Positions 59,601-64,000 of a stretch of 64,000 nucleotides of DNA are shown here, piece after piece. The DNA comes from Plecoglossus altivelis (lineage: Eukaryota; Chordata; Actinopteri; Osmeriformes; Plecoglossidae): assembly GCA_036571765.1 (NCBI GenBank), contig BROE01000011.1, forward strand, positions 6,322,716 through 6,386,715, read 5' to 3'. The first letter of the stretch is position 1. The number at the start of each line of letters is the position of its first letter. The translations under genes and the position numbers were made by a program. Under the pieces are notes generated by a model. The model saw only the letters and a list, made by a program, of their open reading frames with translations, was not told where the DNA came from and ran no database searches.

Positions 59601-62600
59601 ATTTCAGCCAAACCTATGTTATTTTTTCAACCACAAACATATGGGGACAGTGCTGAAAAAGCAAAAACACAAATAGTACACCGTTTAAATGGATCACATT
59701 AAACTGCTGTGGGGTCTCAGCAGGGATGTCCATGTGCAGGTGTTGTGTATACTGGGGCTCTGAACAGGTACCCTTTTAACTGTTGTCAGATGCAAGCCAA
59801 AAATGTTCAACCCTGCAGGCAACCATACAGAAGTTATACATGAACAAGGATGTTGCACTAACAATTCTTTCTGGTTTGTGTGAAAATTGGAGGCAATGTT
59901 ATTTCTTTAAATCTTGAGATCTGTTTAGATCTTGGACATATGTAGGCTGAGTGTTTTGCAATTCGTACTTTTCAGGGGGAACCTGGACCAATAGGAATCC
60001 AAGGACCTCCTGGACCTAAGGTGTGTGGGAAGAGAGGATGAGAAGGGGGTAGAGATTGTGGCCTCTCTAGCTTGTTTCTGGAGGTGATCTATTGGCATGC
60101 ATGGAAGCTCCCATCCACTTTTTTCTTGCACGGATGTAAGAAAACAAATCCATTTTTCAAAAGGGAACAAAAACAATTTGTGTGACCAGCCCACTGTGAC
60201 CATGCCAAAACTTTAAAGTGAGGAAGAGAGGGGGTTTGTGTTTCATAGCGGGGGCAGACAGGGACAGATCACACTGCACTAGTGTTATGAGACCATTTAC
60301 CATGATCACATGCCACAATCACCATGCACAAGTCAATTTGAGAATTATTTGGAGAGCGATGAAAGCCAAATTGTTAGTTGTGAAACCAGCCTCCCCAGAA
60401 GCCCAACATCTAAGCCATGTCCTTCTGAGACTCAAGAATTATTTTATGTTCACCATAATGGACAGTGGTTTTGGGATAACTTAACCATTCTGTCTTTTTA
60501 TTCATTGATTTTGTCCAAATGAGAGGACATCCATGCTTCCTGTTTGATGGGACACAGGATCTCAGGAATAGCTGTGTAATTCTAGTCAGTTAACTCAATG
60601 AGATAATCATTTTTTTAAACACTAGACGGCATTATTAGCATAAAAATCATGCTTATTCATCACATAATGCAAGACACTGACCGTGATTTGATCACTTTCT
60701 AGGGTCAACCTGGATCCCAAGGACTACAGGGGTTGCCAGGAGACAGGGGTACCCAAGGAGAAGGCAAAGTTGGCCCCCAGGTATGAAGACACACTCACTT
60801 GTAATAATATGTTCACTTTGCAAAGTAGATACTCAAAAGAAGCTTCACGCAGGTTACATTAAAAATATGCTTAAACGCAGGTACACGGATCTAATGAGTT
60901 TGACATGTTTTGATATATATCTGACCTTTCTAGGGAGCGCCAGGGCCCAGAGGAGAACCTGGAGCTCAGGTAAGTAGCAGTGTGATGTTTAGAACAGGGA
61001 ACCACCCAGACCTTTCAGACGTGCAACAAAATTATTATTGTTTTGTTTCTGATTCAGGGCATGAGAGGACCCACTGGGGTTGCAGGTCCCCAGGGTCCTG
61101 CAGGACACAATGTATGTACACCCTCTGACCACGCAGTCCCTCTGTCTGTTGGCCACATCTTTCACTGCTCTCCTTTTCCACCACGCTGACACTGAAAAAT
61201 ACTTCTACTATGAAGCCACTGAGTCCTCATTGGCAGTTTAAGATGTCCTTTGTTGATCGCTCGAAGATAGTAATGACCTGGGTTGTGGGGCTGAAGGATG
61301 GTAGCTGTGATTCACACCTGTCCATTGTTTGGATTTCAGGGTTTGCCAGGAAGACCAGGGGACAAAGGAGCTCAAGGAGAGCCAGTGAGTCTACCCAGTT
61401 ATTTGATGGGCAACAGTGAACTTGATCAGCATACAGCTCAATGTTGGGTCAACTCAGCCCCATTGAAGCATTGGTGGCCAGTCATCTGGTTTATCTGAAC
61501 ACTGTGACTGGTTTAACAAATGGTTGTGTGTTTTTAGGGGAAAGCAGCAGACTTGTCTGATCTGAATCTGAAGGTGAGTGGACCTTGACTTCTGTTGTGT
61601 CCTTGATGTTGTTCAACAGTGTGTTCTCCACTGAGACAGACTCCTACCCCACTACCATGTGACTGTTTCTTTCAGGATGTGTGCTCAGACTGTCCCCCAG
61701 GCCCCGCAGGCCCCCCTGGGCTCCCAGGATCCCCTGGAGACAAAGGACACACGGGAACCCCAGGGAAAAATGGACAAGATGGCTACCAAGTAAGGAAGAA
61801 CGTAACGAGCTACCACTCTTATTTCACAAAGCATGACTTACTCACCCTGTCTGACAAAGTGGAATATTCACATCTTAGAAGAAGCATCGGCTTGGCTCGG
61901 ACATCAATCATACTTGGGGTGAACGATAGAGAGAGGCATCTGTGTCTGCATTATTAAGCAGGACTTCTCTGGGGCCAGTAGTGAATGATTACGAAGTGAC
62001 TCCTCTTGATGGTCTGGCCTGGGGGTCTGGACACACCCTTTCAGCTGGACAGAGATTGATGAGCTGCTTTGTCATTACAGGGCCAGCCAGGCCCTACCGG
62101 TCCCCCGGGACCCTCAGGAGCTGATGGAACCAAGGTAGTTCCCACCCTCTCCACCATGTCCCTGACATCCAAACTAACGAGTTCAATATCAACAAGAGAC
62201 CCAAAGACATAGCCATAGAGACATGGACATAGCATGCTACTTTGCATGCTCTGACCACAGACCAGTGATGTGAATGGTTTTCTCCCACAGGGTGTGAAAG
62301 GAGATAGAGGCCCTGCAGGGGCACCTGGAGACAAAGGTGAAAAGGTAAGACAGCTTCTCACTTCAATGACATCACCTATCTTTTCTGTTGTTGTTTGTTT
62401 CATGTGTATTTGTCAGGTCATATCCTACCAAGTTTGGATATGTCCCTTAATCTGTGTGTGTGTAGGGACACCCAGGACCCCCTGGGCACCCAGGACCTGC
62501 TGGCATCGCAGGCCAATCTGTAAGTGCTATTACCTTTCACAATGATGGCCTTGTTCAATGTCTAGTTGAGACATACGCATGTTTCATATGACTCCTTGTC

Positions 62601-63916
62601 TCACCATCCAGGGTGCTGATGGCCAGCCTGGACCCATTGGCCCCCCAGGATCCCCAGGAGAAAAGGTCTGGTTAGCGTCACTATGCCACACCCTCGGGCT
62701 ACCTATTATACACTTGTCTTCATTGGTGGAGATTCCATTTCCTCTGGGGTCTGTGTCAACTAGGCCATGGCTCCTGGCAGCAGCGGGCATTAATCACCAG
62801 GGTTCTTAGACTGCGGCCTGTCTGTGTTTGTGTTTGGCTTTACTAGGGCAAAGAGGGTCTCAAAGGCATCCAGGGACCTCCAGGTCTGCCTGGGTTGGTG
62901 GTAAGACAACAATATTAATCAACGAGTGAGGATTGCTTTACAGGTCATGCATGGCGGTGTCGTATTAAGACTCAATGCGTCCTTCTCCTGTTCTGCAGGG
63001 AATGCCTGGGAAAATGGGCAAAGATGGCAGACCAGGGGAACAGGGAGAGAATGTAAGTAGATACTGAAGCTGAATTTATTGGTACATTGGTTTTTTAAGA
63101 TGGTTGGGATCTGCAGTGTGAGAAGTGTGTCCTGTCTTAGTGGAGTTTCAATGTCGCTCTGCAGGGCAAGCAAGGTGAACCTGGACCCCCAGGCAACACT
63201 GGACTCAGAGGACTTCCCGTAAGTCCATCAGAATACTGATTCCATGTGGTTACGCATATTATAAAGATGTCAGTGTGATTCACATTCCTCATCCGTCCTC
63301 ACAGGGCTTCAAGGGCCACAGAGGAGAGCCGGGGCCGCCAGGCTCAAAGGTCAGTGTGTCGTCAACTTGTGTAGTAATATCCGTCTGTCACCTAAAATAA
63401 GATGAGTCAGAATCAAGGCTAGCAACGTTTTTCAAGCGAGCCATGAAATCCTACTGCACCTGCCGCTTCGTCCTTGTTCGTCTCGCTCCCCTCAGGAAAC
63501 GTTTCTGTCACCACAGAAGTGTGACCAATACCATGGCTCATTACAGACACCACTGAGTCACTGACAGCAGCCCCAGCCAGGTTCACAGCCCTGCGGCCTA
63601 CTCTGAACGCAGGCTCCAATCTGACTGCAGATGACTCATTAGAGCGGTTTCCTGGTATACTCGCCGCCAAATCTCTCAGAGATAAGAGAGGATCACGCTG
63701 TGTCTAAATCATGTCAATCTCCATAAATCCATATATCCAAAGGGTCAAGGGTAGTTTTGATACCGCTTCTATCCCCCTCCTTCAACAGTGGATTGTAGGC
63801 GATTTTCCATTGCATAACAAATCGATGGACTTACATCTGCCTTTGCCTCTTATGCTAAACAGGGTGAAGATGGAAAACAGGGACTTCCTGGTCGGGAGGG
63901 CTCACCTGGAAAAGAC
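39310..63916 (+). CDS. col22a1: collagen alpha-1(XXII) chain, 54 exons, 3' end beyond window
   Basis: A secreted FACIT-related collagen of tissue junctions (myotendinous junction, articular surface and hair follicle in mammals). The joined exons give about 1302 residues of an expected 1600 or so. Order: signal peptide (1-27), vWA domain (about 38-215), thrombospondin-N/laminin-G-like domain (about 220-445), a Pro/Thr-rich linker ending CSCPAG, then Gly-X-Y repeats with short interruptions. Every exon junction keeps phase. From exon 8 on all exons begin and end in phase 0, mostly 54 nt with 45, 36, 63 and odd-sized interruption exons, as in FACIT genes. The whole part spans 24.6 kb, far less than in mammals. 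The remaining collagenous exons and the C-terminus must lie beyond 64000. Individual exons follow. Confidence 0.97.
39507..40073 (+). CDS. col22a1: col22a1 exon: von Willebrand factor A domain
   Basis: One 567-nt exon carries the whole vWA domain. The MIDAS metal site is visible: DTSSS (about residues 44-48), Thr in GGNTMTGDA and Asp in LLTDGRSQD. The end reads FNAIDKIRGRLRRRLCE, nearly identical to the mammalian protein. Acceptor CTCTTTTAG, donor GAGA|GTAAGT. Confidence 0.97.
40074..43184 (+). other. col22a1: col22a1 intron after the vWA exon
   Basis: 3.1 kb, AT-rich, with no exon or element recognised. Confidence 0.9.
43185..43265 (+). CDS. col22a1: col22a1 exon: linker into TSPN domain
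   Basis: Gives NVLCPNMKVQPDRFKPNSTS then YGLQEVPG. The start matches the NVLCPS segment after vWA in mammals. Acceptor TGTCTTTCAG, donor CCAG|GTAAAG. Confidence 0.93.
46458..46488. repeat. (CA)n microsatellite
   Basis: About 14 CA units with one TA interruption. Confidence 0.88.
46814..46828 (-). promoter_or_regulatory. CTCF-like motif
   Basis: On the - strand it reads CCACTAGATGGGGCA, 75 bp upstream of a col22a1 exon. Motif match only. Confidence 0.45.
46904..47015 (+). CDS. col22a1: col22a1 exon: TSPN domain, first part
   Basis: GFDLMDYFKVDDVLG and SSYVRLGTMPIVQQTE correspond to the mammalian GFDLMDLFSV and SSYVRMGSFPVVQSTE. Phase 1 in, phase 2 out; donor AGA|GTAAGG. Confidence 0.94.
47184..47307 (+). 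CDS. col22a1: col22a1 exon: TSPN domain, second part
   Basis: DVFAQGLPDEYAFVTTFKFR continues into KTSRREDWYLWQIYDKYGIPQ. Acceptor TTGTACAG, donor CTCAG|GTATGT, phase 0 out. Confidence 0.95.
47450..47725 (+). CDS. col22a1: col22a1 exon: TSPN domain, third part
   Basis: 92 codons from VSIRLDGENKAVEYNAVG through LFDRNWHKIALSVEA to DIDIQGKTVIGKRLYDSVPI. WHK and GKR are typical of the laminin-G-like fold of FACIT collagens. Confidence 0.96.
47864..47944 (+). CDS. col22a1: col22a1 exon: end of TSPN domain
   Basis: FDLQRMMIYCDSKHAELESC then CDLPTGP. The paired cysteines match the end of the domain in mammals. Donor CCT|GTGAGT. Confidence 0.95.
48133..48249 (+). CDS. col22a1: col22a1 exon: Pro/Thr linker into first collagen triplet
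   Basis: CPKQVVTEAPPVLIPTPTPT then SGEQKRGPEVNCSCPAGER. CSCPAGE is conserved at the start of the helix. The donor AGG|GTACGA is weak. The earlier GTGAAA in the same stretch was rejected because it breaks phase with the next exon. Confidence 0.9.
48386..48430 (+). CDS. col22a1: col22a1 collagenous exon 9
   Basis: GATGEPGIAGPKGEK, five triplets. Weak donor AAG|GTTGAA. Confidence 0.9.
48531..48593 (+). CDS. col22a1: col22a1 collagenous exon 10
   Basis: Seven perfect triplets, GDTGSLGQTGPP to GLKGQKGET. Acceptor ATTTCCAG. Confidence 0.92.
48880..48918 (+). CDS. col22a1: col22a1 exon 11, helix interruption with RGD
   Basis: GEVISVRGDRGLK. Gly periodicity is broken by ISVR, which creates an Arg-Gly-Asp. 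Acceptor TTTGCAG, donor AAG|GTAAGG. The 13-codon size is unlike the 54-nt exons. Confidence 0.88.
48919..50668 (+). other. col22a1: col22a1 intron 11
   Basis: 1.75 kb, AT-rich. No extra collagenous exon was seen, and the flanking exons already join in phase. Confidence 0.85.
50669..50722 (+). CDS. col22a1: col22a1 collagenous exon 12
   Basis: GDSGSKGSLGDKGQKGEK, Lys-rich. Acceptor CTCCACAG. Confidence 0.95.
50807..50860 (+). CDS. col22a1: col22a1 collagenous exon 13
   Basis: GTSGVAGFAGKQGEKGTK, after an intron of only 84 bp. Donor AAA|GTAAAA. Confidence 0.94.
50955..51008 (+). CDS. col22a1: col22a1 collagenous exon 14
   Basis: GEAGAAGDLGLPGPSGPK. Preceding intron 94 bp. Confidence 0.95.
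51869..51922 (+). CDS. col22a1: col22a1 collagenous exon 15
   Basis: GIQGDSGAIGTPGPKGVS. Acceptor TTTGTTAG, donor TCT|GTGAGT. Confidence 0.95.
52022..52066 (+). CDS. col22a1: col22a1 collagenous exon 16
   Basis: GTSGVKGEKGTSGTR. Acceptor CAACATTAG. Confidence 0.94.
53148..53201 (+). CDS. col22a1: col22a1 collagenous exon 17
   Basis: GDAGLDGLPGKPGVPGKD; human has a similar GLDGFPGKPGDTG segment here. Confidence 0.95.
53302..53355 (+). CDS. col22a1: col22a1 collagenous exon 18
   Basis: GLRGLIGTPGPSGIKGDK. Donor AAG|GTATAG. Confidence 0.95.
53727..53762 (+). CDS. col22a1: col22a1 collagenous exon 19
   Basis: GERGLAGLPGDV; the last Val opens the interruption completed by the next exon. Confidence 0.94.
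53867..53896 (+). CDS. col22a1: col22a1 exon 20, helix interruption
   Basis: VQKEGLKGEA, a 30-nt exon. The junction GDV-VQKEGLKGE matches human GSVVQQEGLKGEQ, so this tiny exon and its interruption are old. Confidence 0.92.
54112..54165 (+). CDS. col22a1: col22a1 collagenous exon 21
   Basis: GPPGPAGPQGRDGPPGPP. Acceptor GTTTTTCAG. Confidence 0.96.
54302..54355 (+). CDS. col22a1: col22a1 collagenous exon 22
   Basis: GQPGPMGLPGEPGEFGQR. Donor AGG|GTAAAT. Confidence 0.95.
55542..55595 (+). CDS. col22a1: col22a1 collagenous exon 23
   Basis: GKKGESGLPGVDGLPGPP, comparable to human GKKGDMGPPGIPG. Preceded by a 1.2-kb intron with no other exon seen. Confidence 0.95.
56134..56187 (+). CDS. col22a1: col22a1 collagenous exon 24
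   Basis: GPQGPPGQHGNPGQTGPP. The acceptor is TCATCAAAG, pyrimidine-poor. Confidence 0.93.
56280..56333 (+). CDS. col22a1: col22a1 collagenous exon 25
   Basis: GLPGEIGFSGKPGESGKA; human has GLPGEIGFPGKPG. Acceptor TTATTAAG. Confidence 0.95.
56443..56496 (+). CDS. col22a1: col22a1 collagenous exon 26
   Basis: GLPGKDGLDGFPGSDGAK. Donor AAG|GTCAGT. Confidence 0.95.
56581..56659 (+). repeat. (GACA)n / (GGCA)n microsatellite
   Basis: About 12 GACA units, then five GGCA units, then four GACA units, inside a 219-bp col22a1 intron about 55 bp upstream of the next exon. Confidence 0.95.
56716..56769 (+). CDS. col22a1: col22a1 collagenous exon 27
   Basis: GSQGEPGIDGFPGKPGPK. Acceptor CTCCAACAAG, weak tract. 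Confidence 0.93.
56891..56935 (+). CDS. col22a1: col22a1 collagenous exon 28
   Basis: GDDGPPGPRGPPGER. Acceptor TACTTCCAG. Confidence 0.95.
57045..57107 (+). CDS. col22a1: col22a1 collagenous exon 29
   Basis: Seven triplets, GEGGLPGQQGVAGPR to GEKGSQ. Acceptor ATGTTGCAG. Confidence 0.94.
57257..57310 (+). CDS. col22a1: col22a1 collagenous exon 30
   Basis: GDRGKDGSFGPKGDKGDK. Donor AAG|GTTAGA. Confidence 0.94.
57466..57507 (+). CDS. col22a1: col22a1 collagenous exon 31
   Basis: GDTGSRGPPGTPGN, 14 codons. It stops mid-triplet before an interruption exon, at the place where human reads GLPGTTSLF. Confidence 0.92.
57661..57693 (+). CDS. col22a1: col22a1 exon 32, helix interruption
   Basis: VANVIPEPGEP, 33 nt, between acceptor TCTCATAG and donor CCA|GTAAGT. 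It corresponds in place, though not in sequence, to the SLFTPHPRMPGEQ interruption of the human chain. Confidence 0.87.
57895..57948 (+). CDS. col22a1: col22a1 collagenous exon 33
   Basis: GKPGEQGEKGEQGKPGEM, Glu-rich. Confidence 0.95.
58284..58337 (+). CDS. col22a1: col22a1 collagenous exon 34
   Basis: GPRGLPGEQGFKGLPGPQ. Acceptor TTCTTTAAAG. Confidence 0.95.
58481..58534 (+). CDS. col22a1: col22a1 collagenous exon 35
   Basis: GPIGDVGPKGEAGRVGDP. Acceptor TTCACCCCAG. Confidence 0.96.
58618..58671 (+). CDS. col22a1: col22a1 collagenous exon 36
   Basis: GPPGLIGAQGSRGLPGNV. Preceding intron 83 bp. Confidence 0.96.
58790..58843 (+). CDS. col22a1: col22a1 collagenous exon 37
   Basis: GIPGTIGPPGLAGQRGER. 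Donor CGG|GTCGGT. Confidence 0.94.
59228..59332 (+). CDS. col22a1: col22a1 exon 38, collagenous with 2-residue imperfection
   Basis: 35 codons, the longest purely collagenous exon here. It ends GPPGPPGKGKDGLN, where GK replaces a full triplet. Human keeps the same GPPGKGKDG imperfection. Confidence 0.95.
59333..59975 (+). other. col22a1: col22a1 intron 38
   Basis: 643 bp; nothing recognised. Confidence 0.9.
59976..60020 (+). CDS. col22a1: col22a1 collagenous exon 39
   Basis: GEPGPIGIQGPPGPK. Donor AAG|GTGTGT. Confidence 0.95.
60021..60702 (+). other. col22a1: col22a1 intron 39
   Basis: 682 bp. Human has a short Cys-containing segment (near GSENCALGGQC) around this part of the chain. I could not find a counterpart here. 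Confidence 0.8.
60703..60780 (+). CDS. col22a1: col22a1 exon 40, collagenous with 2-residue imperfection
   Basis: 26 codons, GQPGSQGLQGLPGDRG then TQGEGKVGPQ. GE stands in for a triplet, comparable to the human GIGVAG imperfection. Confidence 0.94.
60934..60969 (+). CDS. col22a1: col22a1 collagenous exon 41
   Basis: GAPGPRGEPGAQ, 36 nt. Acceptor CCTTTCTAG. Confidence 0.95.
61058..61111 (+). CDS. col22a1: col22a1 collagenous exon 42
   Basis: GMRGPTGVAGPQGPAGHN. Preceding intron 88 bp. Confidence 0.95.
61340..61384 (+). CDS. col22a1: col22a1 collagenous exon 43
   Basis: GLPGRPGDKGAQGEP. Acceptor TTGGATTTCAG. Confidence 0.95.
61538..61573 (+). CDS. col22a1: col22a1 exon 44, noncollagenous segment
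   Basis: GKAADLSDLNLK, 36 nt. It leads into the Cys-containing interruption and matches in place the human segment ending GDINLLAK. Confidence 0.92.
61676..61789 (+). CDS. col22a1: col22a1 exon 45, CxxC interruption then helix
   Basis: DVCSDCPPGPAGPPGLPGSP then eighteen more residues ending GQDGYQ. DVCSDCPPGP matches human DVCNDCPPGP; the paired Cys could link chains of the trimer. Confidence 0.95.
62081..62134 (+). CDS. col22a1: col22a1 collagenous exon 46
   Basis: GQPGPTGPPGPSGADGTK. Acceptor GTCATTACAG. Confidence 0.96.
62291..62344 (+). CDS. col22a1: col22a1 collagenous exon 47
   Basis: GVKGDRGPAGAPGDKGEK. Acceptor TTCTCCCACAG. Confidence 0.96.
62466..62519 (+). CDS. col22a1: col22a1 collagenous exon 48
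   Basis: GHPGPPGHPGPAGIAGQS. The acceptor is a GT-rich TGTGTGTGTAG. Confidence 0.94.
62612..62665 (+). CDS. col22a1: col22a1 collagenous exon 49
   Basis: GADGQPGPIGPPGSPGEK. Weak donor AAG|GTCTGG. Confidence 0.93.
62847..62900 (+). CDS. col22a1: col22a1 collagenous exon 50
   Basis: GKEGLKGIQGPPGLPGLV. Acceptor GGCTTTACTAG. Confidence 0.95.
62999..63052 (+). CDS. col22a1: col22a1 collagenous exon 51
   Basis: GMPGKMGKDGRPGEQGEN; human has GKEGRDGKPGPPGE in this stretch. Confidence 0.95.
63165..63218 (+). CDS. col22a1: col22a1 collagenous exon 52
   Basis: GKQGEPGPPGNTGLRGLP. Acceptor CGCTCTGCAG. Confidence 0.95.
63305..63349 (+). CDS. col22a1: col22a1 collagenous exon 53
   Basis: GFKGHRGEPGPPGSK; compare human GFKGHTGDSGAPG. 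Confidence 0.95.
63863..63916 (+). CDS. col22a1: col22a1 collagenous exon 54, last in window
   Basis: GEDGKQGLPGREGSPGKD. Donor GAC|GTGAGA. The gene continues past the right edge; human has GQEGLPGKDGDTG at about this point. Confidence 0.95.
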
Positions 63917-64000
63917 GTGAGAGAAGTCATGAAATTCACTTTGAAATAATCTAGTTAACAGTATGCAGTATGTGTGTGAACTGTCAGTATTTGGTTTGTT

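Noticed and set aside
1..64000. Search for bacterial-type operons, CRISPR arrays, integrated viruses or intact DNA transposons
   Set aside because: All clear coding sequence is spliced vertebrate exons; no spaced identical repeats, transposase or reverse transcriptase frames or long terminal repeats were seen by eye.

Overview
The window is vertebrate nuclear DNA, most probably from a ray-finned (teleost) fish; I cannot name the species. Three recognisable protein genes lie on the + strand in the order trappc9 (3' end), kcnk9, col22a1 (5' four fifths). Human 8q24.3 carries the same three genes as neighbours, so this is an old syntenic block. Short introns in col22a1 (54 exons in 24.6 kb), frequent CA/GT, CT/GA, GACA and pentanucleotide tracts, and protein sequences close to but distinct from mammalian ones all fit a compact fish genome.

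Layout. 1-9277: end of trappc9, a TRAPP II subunit (Golgi/endosome tethering). Two terminal exons are clear (7808-8031, 9098-9277), and a probable third-from-last coding exon lies at 2451-2608. The 3' UTR runs to a polyadenylation signal near 9855. 9861-16397: intergenic, with a decayed copy of the start of the last trappc9 exon at about 12500-12550. 16398-27478: kcnk9 (TASK-3 two-pore potassium channel), two coding exons split by a 9.9-kb intron inside the first selectivity-filter sequence. 27479-34680: kcnk9 3' UTR and AT-rich DNA with no convincing gene. 34706-35695: a GC-rich coding exon, probably terminal, of a protein I do not recognise. 37659-39309: probable col22a1 promoter and untranslated first exon. 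39310-63916: col22a1 (collagen XXII alpha-1, a FACIT-like collagen of tissue junctions). It has signal peptide, vWA domain, thrombospondin-N/laminin-G-like domain and 46 collagenous or interruption exons, and runs off the right edge at about residue 1302.

The genes do not form an operon or pathway. They are separate eukaryotic genes acting in vesicle tethering, neuronal background K+ conductance and extracellular matrix. I see no bacterial-type system, CRISPR array, integrated virus or intact transposon, and nothing I would call a new biological system. The points most worth a second look are the apparent AT dinucleotide at a trappc9 splice donor, the trappc9 pseudo-exon with an intact acceptor, the unidentified coding exon between kcnk9 and col22a1, the open frame upstream of the kcnk9 start codon, an RGD inside a collagen interruption, and a set of similarly oriented CTCF-like motifs. 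All exon boundaries were read by eye from splice consensus, reading phase and remembered family sequence; no alignment was run.
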